In this document: positions 50,201 through 64,000 of the stretch, in pieces
Layout: every line of letters begins with the position of its first letter
How positions within the stretch are numbered: the first letter of the stretch is position 1
Assembly: GCA_017562135.1 (NCBI GenBank)
Contig: QEYB01000406.1
Coordinates: forward strand, 248,001 to 312,000
DNA: 64,000 bases
DNA from: Dipylidium caninum
Taxonomy: Eukaryota > Platyhelminthes > Cestoda > Cyclophyllidea > Dipylidiidae
Direction: 5' to 3'
Position numbers and translations under genes: made by a program
Notes under the pieces: model-generated
What the model saw: the letters and a program-made list of their open reading frames with translations, nothing else
Database searches by the model: none
Told to the model about the DNA's origin: nothing

Positions 50201-53200
50201 CTTTCATATTTTCCTTAATCGTACTCATCTGTATTTGTTAAATCCGACAAACTCACTTTGGATGTTCGTCTATTACCGTGGTATTTTAGGTAAGTCAAAT
50301 GTGTTTTCTTTGAGGGCCATATGTTGGGCCTACTAGTGAATAAGTAATTTGTCTATAACGCTTTTTTAAAATTCCGTTTGATATCCGCACTTTGTCAGTT
50401 ACGCTTTCTAAGAAAAAACTTTAATGTATTACTCAAATTGTTATTTCAGTTCTGTCGTGAAAGACTCATGGAACTTTGATGGCTTATGGTGTATTTGTGT
50501 TTCTAGGTGCATTGGTTTGATGAGCAAATTTATTTGTTAGGAAATAATCTTCGTCTATTATCCATTTGTGTCGTTTTTACTCTGCCCATGTGGTAGTGAG
50601 TGCTTGCTGTGAAAATGGGAGTTTTTGGTAGTGCACTGATCGCCTTTCTATTTTACCAGGATGGCTTTTAAACATGCGGGTCATTTTAACTGCTAAGGCG
50701 TTTCAGGAAATAGATTTTAGGATAAAGAACGGCAAATGTAAACAAAATTTATAAACTTTCTCGAATCAGAATTTTTTGTGGTCGACTTGAAGCTATAAAT
50801 GCATTTAAATGCAATTTAAGGCACTCAGATTTTTCACTGTACCTGTATAAAATGATAATCAGAGGCTGGAAATAACAACTTTAATTGAGGAAAATCCATC
50901 TGGCTCATTCAGATAACTGTAGCTTAATTTGACTGAGCTCATTATTTCAACATATACTTCGAATCGGCGAAATTTGAACTCGCAGTCCGTGTATCCGTTC
51001 CCGATGCGAATGCCGCAGTTGTGTGATAACTTTTTTACTCTTGATATTTGGGATTGCAATAACTGTATGAGAGGTATGGGAGTATAACTAGAGGCATATT
51101 CGGTTTGTACAATTTCGATAACTTTTTCTGTGTGCTTTGTTTTTCACACAGGGTGAGCCCATGGCAGAAAGCGGAAGTGGTTCGGCTGGCTCGCACCTTT
51201 ACCAATGACATCACGCTGGCGATTGGTGACGGAGCGAACGACGTCGGAATGATCCAGGTCCACGCCTATCTATTTGATTTGTCTTCTAATTGTGTTCTCT
51301 TATCATGACTAGAAAATTTTTTGGTATTTTTTCCATTTTTGCTTTTGTTATTTTTATGAAATCAACATAAGTTGCTTGATATTTTCCACATTGTGATTTA
51401 ATACATTCCTACGGCTGCATCAGTACAAATTAGTGTCTTCCGCCGTTGTATACATATTATTTCTGCTTTTATCCCTCAAATATTTCCTCTTTCATTGCCA
51501 GTCATACTTTACATAAAGTCAAATTTTGTCTTAAGAAAGGTGACTCGTTTTGCAGTGTACAGAACGTGTTGGTGTCTTCACTTTCAAATTCATGAACATT
51601 TGAAGTGACATTGATGTTCATGTTTTGTACTGGCGCTTATAAATCGCCAATCGTTCCTCAACTTTCTTGTATATACACCTTGTTGCGTTGCTCGGTGATA
51701 GTGTTTGCTTTTTTCTAGTTAAATAATTGTACATCTCTGTCTTTTCTTTGACCTCTTGGAATATTTTTGCCTTTTTTGCTCCTTCATTCCTCTACGGTGG
51801 TAACAACTTTCCCCGCATTCACTTTCACCAGTCATTTACTTGGTAACCGTCTTCCATTTGAGATTTATCACAGGAATATTCTTGTAAATTTGTTTTCTTT
51901 CTCTAAAAATTTCTATGTAAGTAGGTTAGCCCACTTTTTTAGCTTATTTCTTTGGTAAAAAATAATTTGTCAGTTATTAATCTTCCTAATGTTTACCCCT
52001 AGCGACTAAACTGTTCACTCATATCTTATCGCCTTGTTATACTATTCTAATTTACAATGTGCAAACTACCATTGTCATTTTCATCGAATCCTTTGAAATG
52101 AAAAGTTGCTTCAAGTTATGTCCCGTGGGCTGTGACACCGTTGTATCTCCTTTTAACTTCCGTCAATAGACATCACCGCTCTACCCGACCAAATGCTCCC
52201 TCCTTTTTTCTTAGGGCTTATGTCTATAGGAGTCGCCAACGAGACTGTCATCCACATGCCTTCTTTACCCTTAATTTAATTCACTCTTTGTGAATGGATA
52301 TCTTGTAAGTAAATGGTTTTCGTTTCACTAAGTAAAGCATTGTTGCACTTACCCTTAGGCCAACAATTTGACTCGGCAAGTGTTAACGAAGTATAACCAC
52401 CCCATGTTTTAAAGGGTAGTGGGGAAATATTTTTTACCCCATTAACTCCCTTAAAAATGCGAGCCACAACTTAGGATTATATTGCCCTTGAAAGGTACAG
52501 CTAGATGTAAGAGGTTATGGTGTGACTTGTTTGCTATTCTTGCCATGGTATTCAAACAGACCTTGACCAAGCCGATTCAAGGTTATTCAGGTCTGCAGTA
52601 CACTTTGTTTACATTCTTTTTAGTTCAAAAATTTCAAGTATTTTTAGCTGGACAAGATTACTTCACCTTCTATGCACATTTCAAGTTCATCCATTCCTGA
52701 AGGGAACGAGACATACTTGTAATAATTTTTTCATGATCGACTCATCATGTCGGCCTGGACTTTTTTACATTTATCGCACCTTCATCCATTGCAAATGTGG
52801 CGGGTTACTTTCAATTATGATTTAACTTCCAGCGGTAAATAGAGAGGGGATGAAATCCGTAAAATTAATGTTTAGTTAAACATACCTACGCGTTCTTAAT
52901 AGACCATCATAGCAAACACCCTAATACGGGAAGCTCATCTAAGTTAGGTAAGATCGTGTGATAAATAAAACAGTTGCAACCATTTCGCGATTTGATGACG
53001 GTGCTCTTTAGTGGTCATTGCCATTTGCTAGGATGCGGGGGCTGATAGAGAGAATTGTTGTTGAAACAGTCATTAGCAACATATTAGCAAAACAAATGGC
53101 AAGCCGATTAGATAGACTCTTCAAGTAGTCATTTTGGTTTATTTACCAAAGATTTTGCCTCTTCATCCAGTGGCTCTACCCTTTATTTAGGGAGGATGAG

Positions 53201-56200
53201 TGATGCAGTCGGTTCCAGTAAAGTTGGTATTTCATTTTAAGTTCGAATTTACCCATTTACCGAATCTACTGCAGTCGGCAACCATAGTTATTCCAAAACT
53301 TCTAACGTAGTGGTTTTTGAACTTGAAAAGTGCAGGGTCAGTTAACTCTGTTGGAGTACATTTCTCTCTTTTGCTTAAAAACAATTTTTCTATTTTATAT
53401 TTCTATTTATTTATTTTCCTTTATGGTCATTTAGCGCAGTTCTATTACGGCTTACAACAGCTCCATAAGGTTTTTTTTCATTGACATTTGACGCCTTTCC
53501 AATTCTATTTTAGTATCCTGAACTCGACCTACCTGTTTGTCTCTTGATATGGTGCAGCCGCTACCACAAAATAATCAAGTTTTCATGTTTGGCAAACACG
53601 ATGCGTATGAGCTGCTTTACGAATTATAATTTCTTCCTCTAAAATGATGGCTTGAATATATACGTGTATGTAACATTTCATCAGCATCGTTAGATATTTC
53701 TGGTTTCCAAAAGATTGTCAGATGTGAAGATCGCAGGATTGTCAGAGTTTTGCAGTACGACGCAATAACAACCTGTCACATTAAATTAGAAAGACACTCA
53801 ATGAGTGACTTGAAGGCAATTACATGAATTTCGGTATCAGTTAGCATGTAGTAGCATGTTTTCTTATTGTTATTTTAAAGTTATATTTTAAAAGTACATC
53901 GTAGGCGAAAATAAAAACATTATTTCAGAAAAAATCCATATTTCGTGTTTTTGTCTGTTGGAGAGAGTACATAAAGAAGTACTCATGAAATTGAAATTTT
54001 CACACTTTAGACATTGACTATACAACAGTGGCAATCTGGTTTGTAGTAGGCGTAGGAAATTAGATGAGTAGTCCCAAATCCGTGTACTTACTGCTTTTCG
54101 AGAGCTTTTGCCATCTGCAGCCAATTTTCAGCCGTTTTGATACTTCCTTTTTTGCAAGCCGTTGTAATGCCCATGATCGTCGTGGATGGTTGAATATTTA
54201 TCCACATTGCGACAAGAAGTACTTCATTTTGTAAAAATACCGAAGAACCTTATAACCAATCAACAAAATTAGAGTACGCATCAATTCACTGTCCTGTAAG
54301 AGGACGAAAGGGGCGGCCGTGAAAATCCTTATATTATCAATTCACTTTACCATTTTAAGGCGGCCCATGTCGGTGTAGGAATCTATGGTAAAGAAGGTCA
54401 TCAGGCAGCATGTTCCTCCGATTACGCGATCGCGCAGTTTCGATTTCTCAACAAGCTTCTCTTAGTCCATGGAGCCTGGAGCTTTAATCGCATCACCAAA
54501 GTAATCCTCTACTCGTTCTACAAGAATATATTTCTTTATGTGATCCAATTCTGGTTCGCCATGGTTTCCGGCTTCTCGGGACAAGTGCTGTTCGATAGAT
54601 GGAGCATGGCTCTCTACAACGTGGTGAGCATTATTTTCATGTCACAAAAAAACATCCTATGGTGCGGTGTTTGAAGTGCCTAAGATTGACTTTTCTTCTC
54701 GTACATCACCTTTTGGCTGGTTTGTGAAGGCCTTCAGTGCGGCGCCTCCTCTGGCTCTAGGACTTTTTGAGCGAAATATTAGTGCGAAGAACTGTCTGCA
54801 AATACCGGCACTATACAAAGAGATCCAAAACACCACCAATTTTAATAAAGGGGTAAGAAGAAGTGTGGTTTCTTTTATTTCTTTCCAGCTTTTATATCTA
54901 TTTGTCTTACCTGATTAACTTGAGTTTCCCACAGTTTCTCTTCGTCCTTAGATTAATAAGTATTAAGAACGCGCTTTATTTTTTTGAGAGGCATGAATAT
55001 GTCTGTTCTTCTTGGTCAATAGTTTTCCTCGCTTTTCCACCTTTTTTTCACCAGTAAACTCTTGCTGGGGCAGAAGCTTATTACATAATCCATCTTTTTC
55101 GGTTATATACCAGTTTTGTGCTTATTTAAAACAACCTAGTGGGAGAATAATGAAATAATGTTTTCGTGTTACATCAGTAATAGATCAAAATGCAAAAGTT
55201 GCCGCCTCATCTAAATTGTGGTGTCTACTTCTTCGTTTATATAAAAAACTTGTATTTTTCCAACGGAACAGTTTAAATTGTCATGCAACGCAATTGACTG
55301 TAGCTGTTTCACAGGTGGTCATTCCCTTTTGTTGAAACTTGAAGCGTTCATTGCGGGGAACTGTTTGACTTGTCAAATAACCGGGTTTGTCACATAGGTG
55401 CAATTTTTAGTAGATATCTGGAATTCCGACTTGTTTACACTGCTGCGTCACACTTTAGCATTGCCAGATGTCCTTAAGAATTGCGTGATCTTTAAATCAT
55501 CGCCGATTTTGAAATGACATTTCGAAATTCAATAACCCCGACGAGAGCTCTGAAGTTTGGCATTTACTGTGTTCGATGTTGGGTTATAATCAGGTAGCGT
55601 TTGTGTTGGATCCAATCGAGTGATTAAAAAATGCTTATTTCCTTCCCCATTCTCTACCAAATAGACCTTTTTGTTGTGGCTTGCAAACGGGATATTCCAC
55701 TCGGCTATTCTCTTTCTAATTCCAGTCTTCGCGTTCCACTCTGGTAAGTACCTTTGGGTCTCCTGTGCGTATTTTTGATGCTGTTTTTACTTTTATTTCA
55801 TTCTCGACTAAAGTCAAAGATTTTTTTCAATTTAAGACTTTGCTTTGTTTTTTTGGGTTTTTCACTCCATGGTTGCTTTTAATGCTGTGAATTCAATATT
55901 TTTCACTGTTAATCAATGGCCAATAGCTGATTCTGGAGTAGCCTCTTCATTTATCAGCTTTTTCTTGTTTTTTTTTGAACGAACTCATTGACTGGTATTA
56001 TTGCTGTCCCCCTTGTCATCAATGACAATTATACGTGCTTTGTGGATTCTATGTTTCAAAATTCGCTTTGATTAGCGGGATTGACACTCTAATAGATGTC
56101 GCCAAGGCAGTTATCACCTAGAACTCACTGACTGCTTTGTGGCTCTGTCTTGAAGAAATTGTGTTTCCTTACTTGTTTACTTCTTCGTTCAGACGTTGTC

Positions 56201-59200
56201 TATTCGAATGGCCAAACCGCCAGTCAACTTGTTGTGGGTAACACGATATACACAGTGAGTGGCTCCAATTTCGGCTAACCCCCTTTAATTTTTTTCTTTT
56301 TCGGTTCTCATTTAATGTCTCGGGAAGTCCGAGGAGTTTCTGTTCCTATCATGTGAGGTCTGAATAATGTATGCAACATCCCTTTGGCGTCTCTTCTAAC
56401 CCCCTCTTGCTAATTAGCCGTTAGATCTCAAATACGATTCTCCCGCAATGCATTTTGCTTCTCTTACGCCAATGTTCTTACTCGAGGCTCCTGTTTACCG
56501 CTGCGCACTTGTAATATGATCTTGTCGATTTAATTTTTCTCGCACTATGCTTTTAACTTTCATTAATAATTATCTTCTACTTACGCTTGTTGCCATTTAA
56601 ATATGACTACGGTTGTTACATTTTGCGCAACTGACATCTGCTTTCGCTTTGGAAGGTATTTTTAGATGCACATTTTCCTTAGACAGCTCGATATTTGCCT
56701 CCTAGGTGCAAATAAAGGTTGTAATAGTGCTCTCTTCGTTCCCTTGAATATGGCCTAAGAATCGGTTAATTTTAGAGACGCCGCATTGATTGGCGTTTGT
56801 GACTCCCCTAGTGAGTTCACTTTTCCCGAAGTGCTATCCACCCTACTTTAACAGCTCTCATAAGTTTTTTTTGTCGCTGTCTGATTTAGTAACAGCTTCC
56901 GTGATTTCTGTACATTCTCTTCTCTTGTGTCTTTAAGTATGGTTCAGTACGATCTTACATCTCTGAAACACTAGGCGGACTGAAAAGGGGTTCAGTTGTC
57001 ATTTTTTAATCCACCAAATAGGTTTCTACGAAGTGTACATTTCACCACTTATCGTAGTTTTCATCACAAGGCACTATTTGAACTCTCTTGTTTTTCTAAA
57101 AAAACGTGATTCATGCGGGTCAAGACAACAGTACCGTAGGTATTTTTTCTTGTCTTTTTACTGTATGGCGTGTTGAGGGCACTCCTTTTACTTGATATTA
57201 AATTTAATCACTCCTCGCCCTTTATAGTGCGTTATTGTGACTGTCTGCCTCAAGGCGGGGCTAGAACACACTGCGTGGACGATCTTTTCCCACTTGGCCA
57301 TCTGGGGTACTATAGTGTTGTGGTTCCTCTTCTTCATCGTCTATTCTCACGTCTATCCCACCTTGCCCATCGGTCCAGAAATGGTCGGCATGGTAAGTAG
57401 GCTGGATTCTGTTTGCCTCTTGACCCTATTATCCATTTCTCACACTTGTTTTAACTTTACTTCTCATTAAGCCCTAAACTTCACACTCATTAAACCACCT
57501 CAATGTGTATTACCACTGATTGACATTAAGGTACGATTATCCATTCTTTGTTTTCACTTTTTTATCCTGGATTCATGCTTCGCCACTTTCTAATTACAGG
57601 ATTCAGCCTGCTTTGGCTGTCCTGTCTTCTGGCTTCTTCTCATTGTTGTTCCCGTGATTGCTTTGACCCGGGATTTCGTTTGGAAAGTGTGAGTCTTCAA
57701 GCCGACGTAGTCTTTGAAATGACGATATGTTTATTTTTAAATTTTAATCGTGATAGCTATTGGTACGGTTAGTACGAACTCCATCCTCATTCATCTTCAC
57801 CTTTCATTAGTTCTACACAGAATGTCATCACCCTTGCCTATGTTTATAGTTTCGTTTAGCAGTGGGGAATAATTTTAATTTTTCTGACGGTACGTTAAGC
57901 ACTCTCTAAAGTCTTGACTGATGCATCAAATTGTTGTTGCAGCCCTTAATACCCATGTAAATATCCTCCCATTACAGAAGAATATAAGGTTTTTAAGGAA
58001 ACACTTTTATAAACTCCGTTTTACGAGCAAAGCAACCTAGGTGCTATCCTAAGCCCCTTTTTCTTTCCCGTACCTGTTGTCTCATAGTTGTTTTATTATG
58101 GTCGATTTTTTATATTATTTCTAATGGTCGTGTCCTAGTGGAAAAGTCGCTTTTATTCCCTTTCAGAGTTGATAATTCTTACTATATATCTGTTTTTACC
58201 GCTTATTTTCGAGATCTTTTATATATTATCGCCTTCTTATTTGGTAAGGCCCTTTTGCCAATTTCTGCCACTCGATTCATTCGTCATGGAATGGTAATGG
58301 CATTAGCCCATGTCGCAAAATAACCCATCTTAAGTGGTACCATCTATCATTGAAGTTATATTTTTACTTCACATCTATCGACTTTTGTCTTGGCTTCTTT
58401 CACCCATTTGTCATGATTTATTCTACTTGTCATGAGACTGATTTATTTTCGAAGCAAAATGCAACTACAAATATGGAATGTGACTTGAACCCATCACACA
58501 CCTTGCTCCTGTTAGTCACGTTTTCCATTAACCTAAGGTCAAAGGTATTTTTGTCGGTTGTACTTTGAAGTAGTGGACATCTTTCTCCTGATTTTTAATC
58601 CTGTTTAACCAATAGCGGCTAATTTCGTCTTGCAGATTCCGAAGAACCTACTCTCTGACAATGCGTGAACAGGTTATGATCTGCGAACAGAACGGTATAG
58701 AGCCAGAGCCATTCATGCAGACATTCAAGCCCCGCAGGTATTTTTTGCCCTTTCACTTAACTTTTACATTTATTTTTTTTTAATAAAAACTTTGTCACCT
58801 ACGTTACCAACAAGCTTTCTTAAGTTGCTCGAAATCACCCATTTCTTACTTTGGCTTCACTAATGCTTCAAATTTGCATGCGCCTTTAAGGCAACTATTC
58901 TTTCATAATAGTAATTATTTAACTTTGACGTTTTAAAGCCTTCTTTGAATTTTTTTGTCGAACGACTCATCTAATTTTTTTTTCCGGGTACGTCAGTTGT
59001 CACCAAACCCAAGTGATCATTCCACAAATGCAAATCCTTTTTAATTCTCCGGATTGTATTCGATCAATGATCTTATCAGAAGCCTTTTAGATTTGTTTCA
59101 TTATCGCCTTTGTTTCCAGATTGAATAATGAAGTTGAAGAGTAAGAATGTTGCGTTGGCACGTATGTGTTGTATGCAAGAATCCTTCTTTACCCATAGTT

Positions 59201-59312
59201 TTACTACTTATTTCGTAGCTTACCCTCGTTTCATTCCTTCTCCAATAACAGAAAAAACGCGTTTGGTAGGTTATCCTTCAAGGGAGTCTATGGTCGCAAA
59301 GTGTTGAAATAG
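38252..59312 (+). CDS. ATP8A: P4-ATPase phospholipid flippase, ATP8A type, 28 exons
   Basis: Exons: 38252-38418, 38451-38550, 38591-38689, 38726-38771, 38804-38988, 39055-39182, 39331-39401, 39642-39739, 40390-40498, 41697-41824, 42237-42314, 42390-42478, 43657-43835, 45256-45338, 45414-45533, 47459-47543, 48327-48466, 48539-48832, 50106-50188, 51152-51257, 54360-54623, 54730-54852, 55665-55743, 56193-56254, 57228-57392, 57600-57688, 58636-58737, 59252-59312. They total 3,333 nt, 1,110 residues, with every phase joined. Such pumps move phosphatidylserine and phosphatidylethanolamine to the cytosolic leaflet. Visible: [17 protein letters not shown] in the actuator loop, PISL in helix 4, SDKTGTLT with the phosphorylated Asp, [26 protein letters not shown] and [11 protein letters not shown], then the late membrane helices (GLYxV-type [15 protein letters not shown]). 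The whole catalytic machinery is intact. The C-tail is only about 50 residues. ATG 38252 or 38255 is preferred because a plausible acceptor lies just upstream; an in-frame ATG at 38207 region would add about 16 residues. Large introns (for example 51258-54359) hold nothing recognised. Confidence 0.96.
39214..39255. repeat. Perfect 21-bp tandem duplication in a flippase intron
   Basis: The unit TTGACCCAATATTTCTATGT plus one C occurs twice in direct tandem in intron 39183-39330. The copies are identical, which suggests a recent duplication. Confidence 0.9.
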
Positions 59313-62300
59313 CGTACACTGTCCGATAGGTAAAACTGAAAATGTCATGTTTGGTAACTCCTCTCCCTTCCAATTTTTTTCAACTAACAAAACGATTTAG
59401 TCAACATTTCCCTAGCCCATTAATCGGTGAAACTAAAAGGATCTGCATTTAGATGGTCTTTATCTACTCACGCTGCGACCTATTTTTTTGCAAAATAAAT
59501 TAGTAGTCAATTGGGTCTCCCTTCTCTTAAATTGATGGATTTTTAGCATTAAGGAGGATCTGTAAATGATGTCAAGGACGTCAAAACACTTGAAATATAT
59601 TCTAACGCCTATAACAACTGTAAGTGGGGCGGGTATATGGGTAAACATATATTTAACATGAATGGTTTGCTGACAGTTGAGCGCCAGGATCCCACTTAAA
59701 AATCCCCTTATTACCCTAATCGGTTTGCCATAAACGTTTTTCTGGAATGGGGTTTTGTGTTGTGATTAATATGACTTTCATTTACGAAATACCGGGACCT
59801 TGATGTATCCTTCATTCTCACTTCTTGGGACGGGAATTATTATCCAAAGGCACGTTTTTCTGGATTATATCGCAGATGATCCTGATGCGTAATTTGACGA
59901 GTTATTATACTGTCTACCGTCGAGATATGTTCGTTTCTATGATAAAATTTTTTGGCAGGTAGCATATGTTTATTTGGCGCATGTTTGGCTCTATTTTTAT
60001 TGTTTAATGTGCACGTACTGATGTTGCAAATTACCTAAAATAAGTTGATTCACGGACAGAACTTTCTGGTAATAGCGAATAGTTAATTTTAGAGTAACAG
60101 GGAAGAATCATGCTTCCCTTCCTCTTCACACTGAGATCGGAATGTAATTCAGCTGTCTATGAAAAGGAAAAAATAATCGTCAAACTGTATTTGTTTCATA
60201 TAAAATTTGTCATTCAGCCGCAGAATTAACCACTTTTACGTTCTGTTTCACTGTTGTTCGTGTTCTCAGACGTCATATCGCGTTGCACCACATTTTATTG
60301 CTTTGAGTTTTCGTCACAAGATTCCTTATTATCAACACCTCCACCACTTTTTCGTTTCTAGAACTCGAGGCCTCCAGTTATTCCGACACCATCCTTTCGT
60401 TCCTCTCACCCCCAATGAATCTTTCTATGACCACCGAGGCGATCGTAAGTCACTTCTTGAATGCATTTTTGTGTACCTCAATGTCCTACCGTCTTGAATG
60501 CGTGTTCAAATTTACTAAAATCTTGTTGTCAATTTGCAGTAACTCGAGCGTCTCATCTTTTTAGAGCTAATTCCTCCTACATCGATGGTATTTGAGAAAT
60601 TAAGAATTAAATCAGAGAATACGTGGAAGGGAATGCCTTTTTTACATGAAATGTCTTTCTCGTCCTTTCGCGTGGCTGAAGATACGTTACTACCTTGAGT
60701 GACCACTTAAGTTGAGGAAAAGGATATAGAAATTTGTTCCAGAGCTAATTAACAGGCAACCCAATGTAGGCAAAAGTATTTTGGTGCCCAAAAGTCTTAA
60801 TTTTTCGTGATACAATTGTCACTTTTTCGCAAAACAGCCGACTTCAGTAGTGTCTTTTGCTTGGAAAGAGACGCCAATAAAACAGCTTCTATATTCTCAT
60901 ATGTTTTGCAAATCACAAGGAGAGAGGACGAATTTAAGTTTTTCCGATTTATTTCTTCACTACTGAAGGCCTCCATTTATGATCACACATTTTCTAGCGT
61001 AAAAATTCCTCAATAGTTGTCGGTTTTCCTTTCACATAAGTTGGTTATGCAGTATTAAAGCAGGCTAAACGCAAAACCCGAGACATTTCCAGATCGTGAG
61101 TAGATCCTCCGTAAGGCAGATTTGGGGCATGCGGAACATGCTATTGGGAAGCGTTTCATAGTTGATGTTGTCACTTGTTTTCGTACTTTTTACCTCGAGA
61201 CCTTCTTATTTAGTTCGAATACCTGAGTTTTGTCCTAGTCACTCCGGAAACTTTATTGGTCGGCTTCATTGTTTAAGCTCAAATATAACACACTTTGACG
61301 AAAAAACTAAAAATCACCTAATTTCGTGATACTTTGTTTAGTAACAATTTCTGTCTTTCTTCACTCGCATACTTTTCGTATTTAATTTATCTGCGTGCCT
61401 CGATGTAGAAACCGCATTTTATTTTATGGATTAAATTTCCTCCAGATTAGGGAAGGTTAATTAGGTGGCTTATCTCATTCGGCATTTAATTATCCCCTCC
61501 ATTTTGAAATTTAAGGTCGACTAACACTTCTCGTCTCTAACGTTCTCTGTTAGCGTATCTTTATCTCCCATGCGAAAGGTCACATATCGAGATTTCTCTT
61601 TTCCAGTCGCAATTCACTAAGGCGACATTCTCTCTGGTTCAGCATTCATTTGCGGTGGAGTACAGTAATTTGTTCTATCTTTCTCTAAGTCATCCTAACA
61701 TTTGGCTCCAGCTTTATAGCTCAAATTGAGTTTTGAAAAGTTTTATGTGTAAGTCCGTTTGTTTGATCCTACCGGTGTTCCTTTCGCTAAAAGTTGATAA
61801 AGGAATAGTTATTTTTACTATGTGTATAGCCAAGTACTTTGTTGCTGTCCCCCTACACTTCTTGTGCATAATCTCCCCAAATTTTGCCATTTCCTTGCAG
61901 CATATAAGTATATAAATAGACAGCTCCATATCCCTTTGCAATCGTTTAACGAAAAATCTTCTTAATAGTTATTGGGGGGTACCTTAGCTTTTCGAAGCCT
62001 TCATCCGTACTTTTACCGCTATGAAACTGAACGAGTTATAAAACTGCTTCCTTCTGTTAATACTTCAGGTCGACGACCAAACTTGGTTTTTCTGTTTTGC
62101 ATTCCGGTTTTATTAGAATCTTTTGTGCTAATTTCCCACTTGATGAACCTATATTCCATCATTTTTACCCGTTTTCACAGTCAGCTAGAATTTTTGCGCT
62201 TCCAGCATTCCGACTTCCATCTGTAAAACAAATAAATTTCTGGATCATTTTATCTAAAAAACCAAGGTGAATTTGACACAAAAGCTTGCTCTTCAAGCTT

Positions 62301-64000
62301 ACAACTCCTCTGATGTTTTTTTTAATTGCCTTACTGTTGTCGATTGAATTTGTGATTTCCTAATAGGATCCCTTTCATATACCAAATAGAGTAACCGCGA
62401 AGACACGATTGCCGAAGATGGACACGAGCGTAGACTGTATTCGTTGGTCATTGTGTGAGCGACTGACGATTGCATGCATTGTTAGAGGGCGTTTTGTCTT
62501 GACAATCCAACGATCTGCCTCTAATAGCTCTCCTTTCTAGCCAAGTTTAAATTCCCATTTTTCCATTCCGCACGTGATTCTCTAGGGCCATGAGAATATG
62601 GTAATCGCGCGATATATTATCCGGGCAATGTGGGCGTGGGAGGCATTTATCCCGTCTTGAATTGTCCACCATTTCATGGGCGTAATGTCCGTTGTGATGT
62701 GTGGCGCTTCACAATGATTCGTGCGAGACCAGCAGAGGACTTGCCCACATTTAACATATAGTGCTGACTTCTTGCATGCTCAATTTTGCTCAATACTCTC
62801 CCTCTTCACCACAAACACAAGTTTTGTGATGCAAGATGAAAAGTTTACCGCAGATTCGTTGGAGTTAATGCCGGTTGATTGTTTAATAATGGAAGGTAAC
62901 TGGTTGGCCAATGTCGGGATATCGGTTGGAGAACAACTGTTTCCTGACGCTGACCCACGATATGCCAAACAACTCGACAATGTCCTTCACGTTGCCGATT
63001 GTAATCTTCTACAACCGCGGTGCTCCCTCTGCCAGCTGTTTTCGGCGGAATCTTGTATTGGTTTTAGATGCAAACCAGCTATTTGTTCGCTTATGTCCAA
63101 TGTGATTTTAATCGCATACCTCGACGAATCGCTATTTGCTTTCACTAAAACCCCGATTGCAGTATTGGTGATTAACGAGAGGAAGTTTTTGAAAAAGTGA
63201 AGCAACTATGATAGGTTTGTTTGCTTTAACAGTGTTTAAGACTATTTTTGGTGAAGTTTTTTCACGTCCACCACTTTTTTAAAATTCTGTCGATTCTTTT
63301 ATGCTTCCAGAACTTCAGAGTTTTTTTATTTCGTACGTGAAACAGATAAGCTTGTAATTACATCAAATCCTCGTAACTTTTGACTAGGACTCAAGGTATT
63401 AGAGTGTGTAGACGATGCCACAGTTGGTGAAGCGAAGTAAGTCGCTATAGTACTCACTTGGATAAGATCCGACTCAGAAAGTGTACTGGATTATTCCAGT
63501 AGGCTAAGCAGCACGAAGTTTTCTGGACATCGGACATGATTCTCAAATGAGGATCGTTCATGTACCGCACACTCTTGCTTCTGCCTTTCCAAATCATGTT
63601 TGTTGAAAGTAAAAAATGGCTTTTATATCACCTCCCAATTTGTATCCCGTTGGTTGACATGCGCGTTTTCAAGGTCCCTGATATTATTTCATTTCCGTGC
63701 ACTGGGTTGTGATGCGGTTTACCAACAGAAATCGGGTTGATTATACGCAAGTCCGAGTTCGTAGCGTTGATTGATTGTGATCTCTCCGGCTTTTTTTCCG
63801 CCGACTCTTTTTACGTACTTTTACAATTTCAAAGCAGTCCCTTTTTGGACGTGTATATTGGCAATAAGTTGCCCTGTGAATTATTATTTCAGAGTAAATT
63901 GTGGTCGCCTATGTTGGCAGCCACGAGTTATCGCGAGGTCTTATAGTTCTGATTAGCTCCCCGCTTAACCAACTAACACTACTCTCTATCGGAATTTTCT
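59313..64000. other. Non-coding right end of window
   Basis: This 4.7-kb stretch follows the flippase. The longest open frame (62721-63200, plus, 159 codons) has no family motif and no clear splice context. A second (63737-63946) is also unrecognised. A short segment, 60361-60445, has an acceptor-like TTTCTAG and a GTAAGT donor and could be an alternative 3' exon. I see no convincing gene. Confidence 0.4.
59494..59499 (+). promoter_or_regulatory. Possible polyadenylation signal of the flippase
   Basis: AATAAA lies about 180 bases after the flippase stop at 59312. The distance is reasonable, but such hexamers are common in AT-rich DNA. Confidence 0.35.

Noticed and set aside
50940..51020. tRNA T-arm-like sequence on the minus strand (stem with loop TTCAAAT)
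   Set aside because: No matching acceptor stem, D-arm or anticodon arm could be drawn at the right spacing. It may be a fragment of a tRNA-derived repeat, but I found no second copy.
62721..63200. 159-codon open frame near the right end
   Set aside because: No family motif, no good splice borders, several other frames are open in the same area. Kept only as a note in the right-end stretch.

Overview
The window is animal genomic DNA with compact exons, AT-rich introns and GT-AG splicing. Several introns are only 31-40 nt, others are 2-4 kb. That mix, with a mariner element, fits a parasitic flatworm, most likely a tapeworm. This is inferred from style and gene content, not from a database match. 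Exons were assembled by hand from conserved protein motifs, splice signals and reading phase. I found no bacterial-style operon, CRISPR array, virus, rRNA or tRNA.

Layout: (1) 3-360 (+), the last recognisable exons of a protein tyrosine phosphatase domain whose catalytic Cys is replaced by Leu. (2) 2309-13218 (+), a myotubularin lipid phosphatase of the MTMR6/7/8 group, with a divergent FYVE-like zinc finger at its C terminus. One intron holds a decayed mariner transposon that keeps both terminal inverted repeats. (3) 13219-15776, convergent spacer with two unidentified open frames. (4) 15777-21088 (-), the B55 regulatory subunit of PP2A, with an unusual acidic insertion and C-terminal extension. 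(5) 22453-24721 (+), ALG11 mannosyltransferase, divergent from B55 and carrying two opposite one-base frame breaks. (6) 27072-36843 (-), YIPF5, a Golgi/ER membrane protein in six exons, with one GC-AG intron. (7) 32576-about 34648 (+), an LRR-Ig single-pass receptor nested antisense inside a YIPF5 intron. (8) 38252-59312 (+), a complete 28-exon ATP8A-type P4-ATPase (phospholipid flippase). (9) 59313-64000, mostly non-coding sequence.

The genes are unrelated housekeeping and signalling genes, not one pathway. Several act on membranes: MTMR6-like on phosphoinositides, ATP8A on aminophospholipid asymmetry, YIPF5 on ER-Golgi traffic and ALG11 on dolichol-linked glycans. Nothing suggests they are co-regulated except two head-to-head pairs (B55/ALG11 and YIPF5/ATP8A). 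I did not find a new multi-gene system. The most unusual signals are the inactive-looking phosphatase, the FYVE finger without its lipid-binding residues, the GC-AG intron, the nested receptor and the very small introns.
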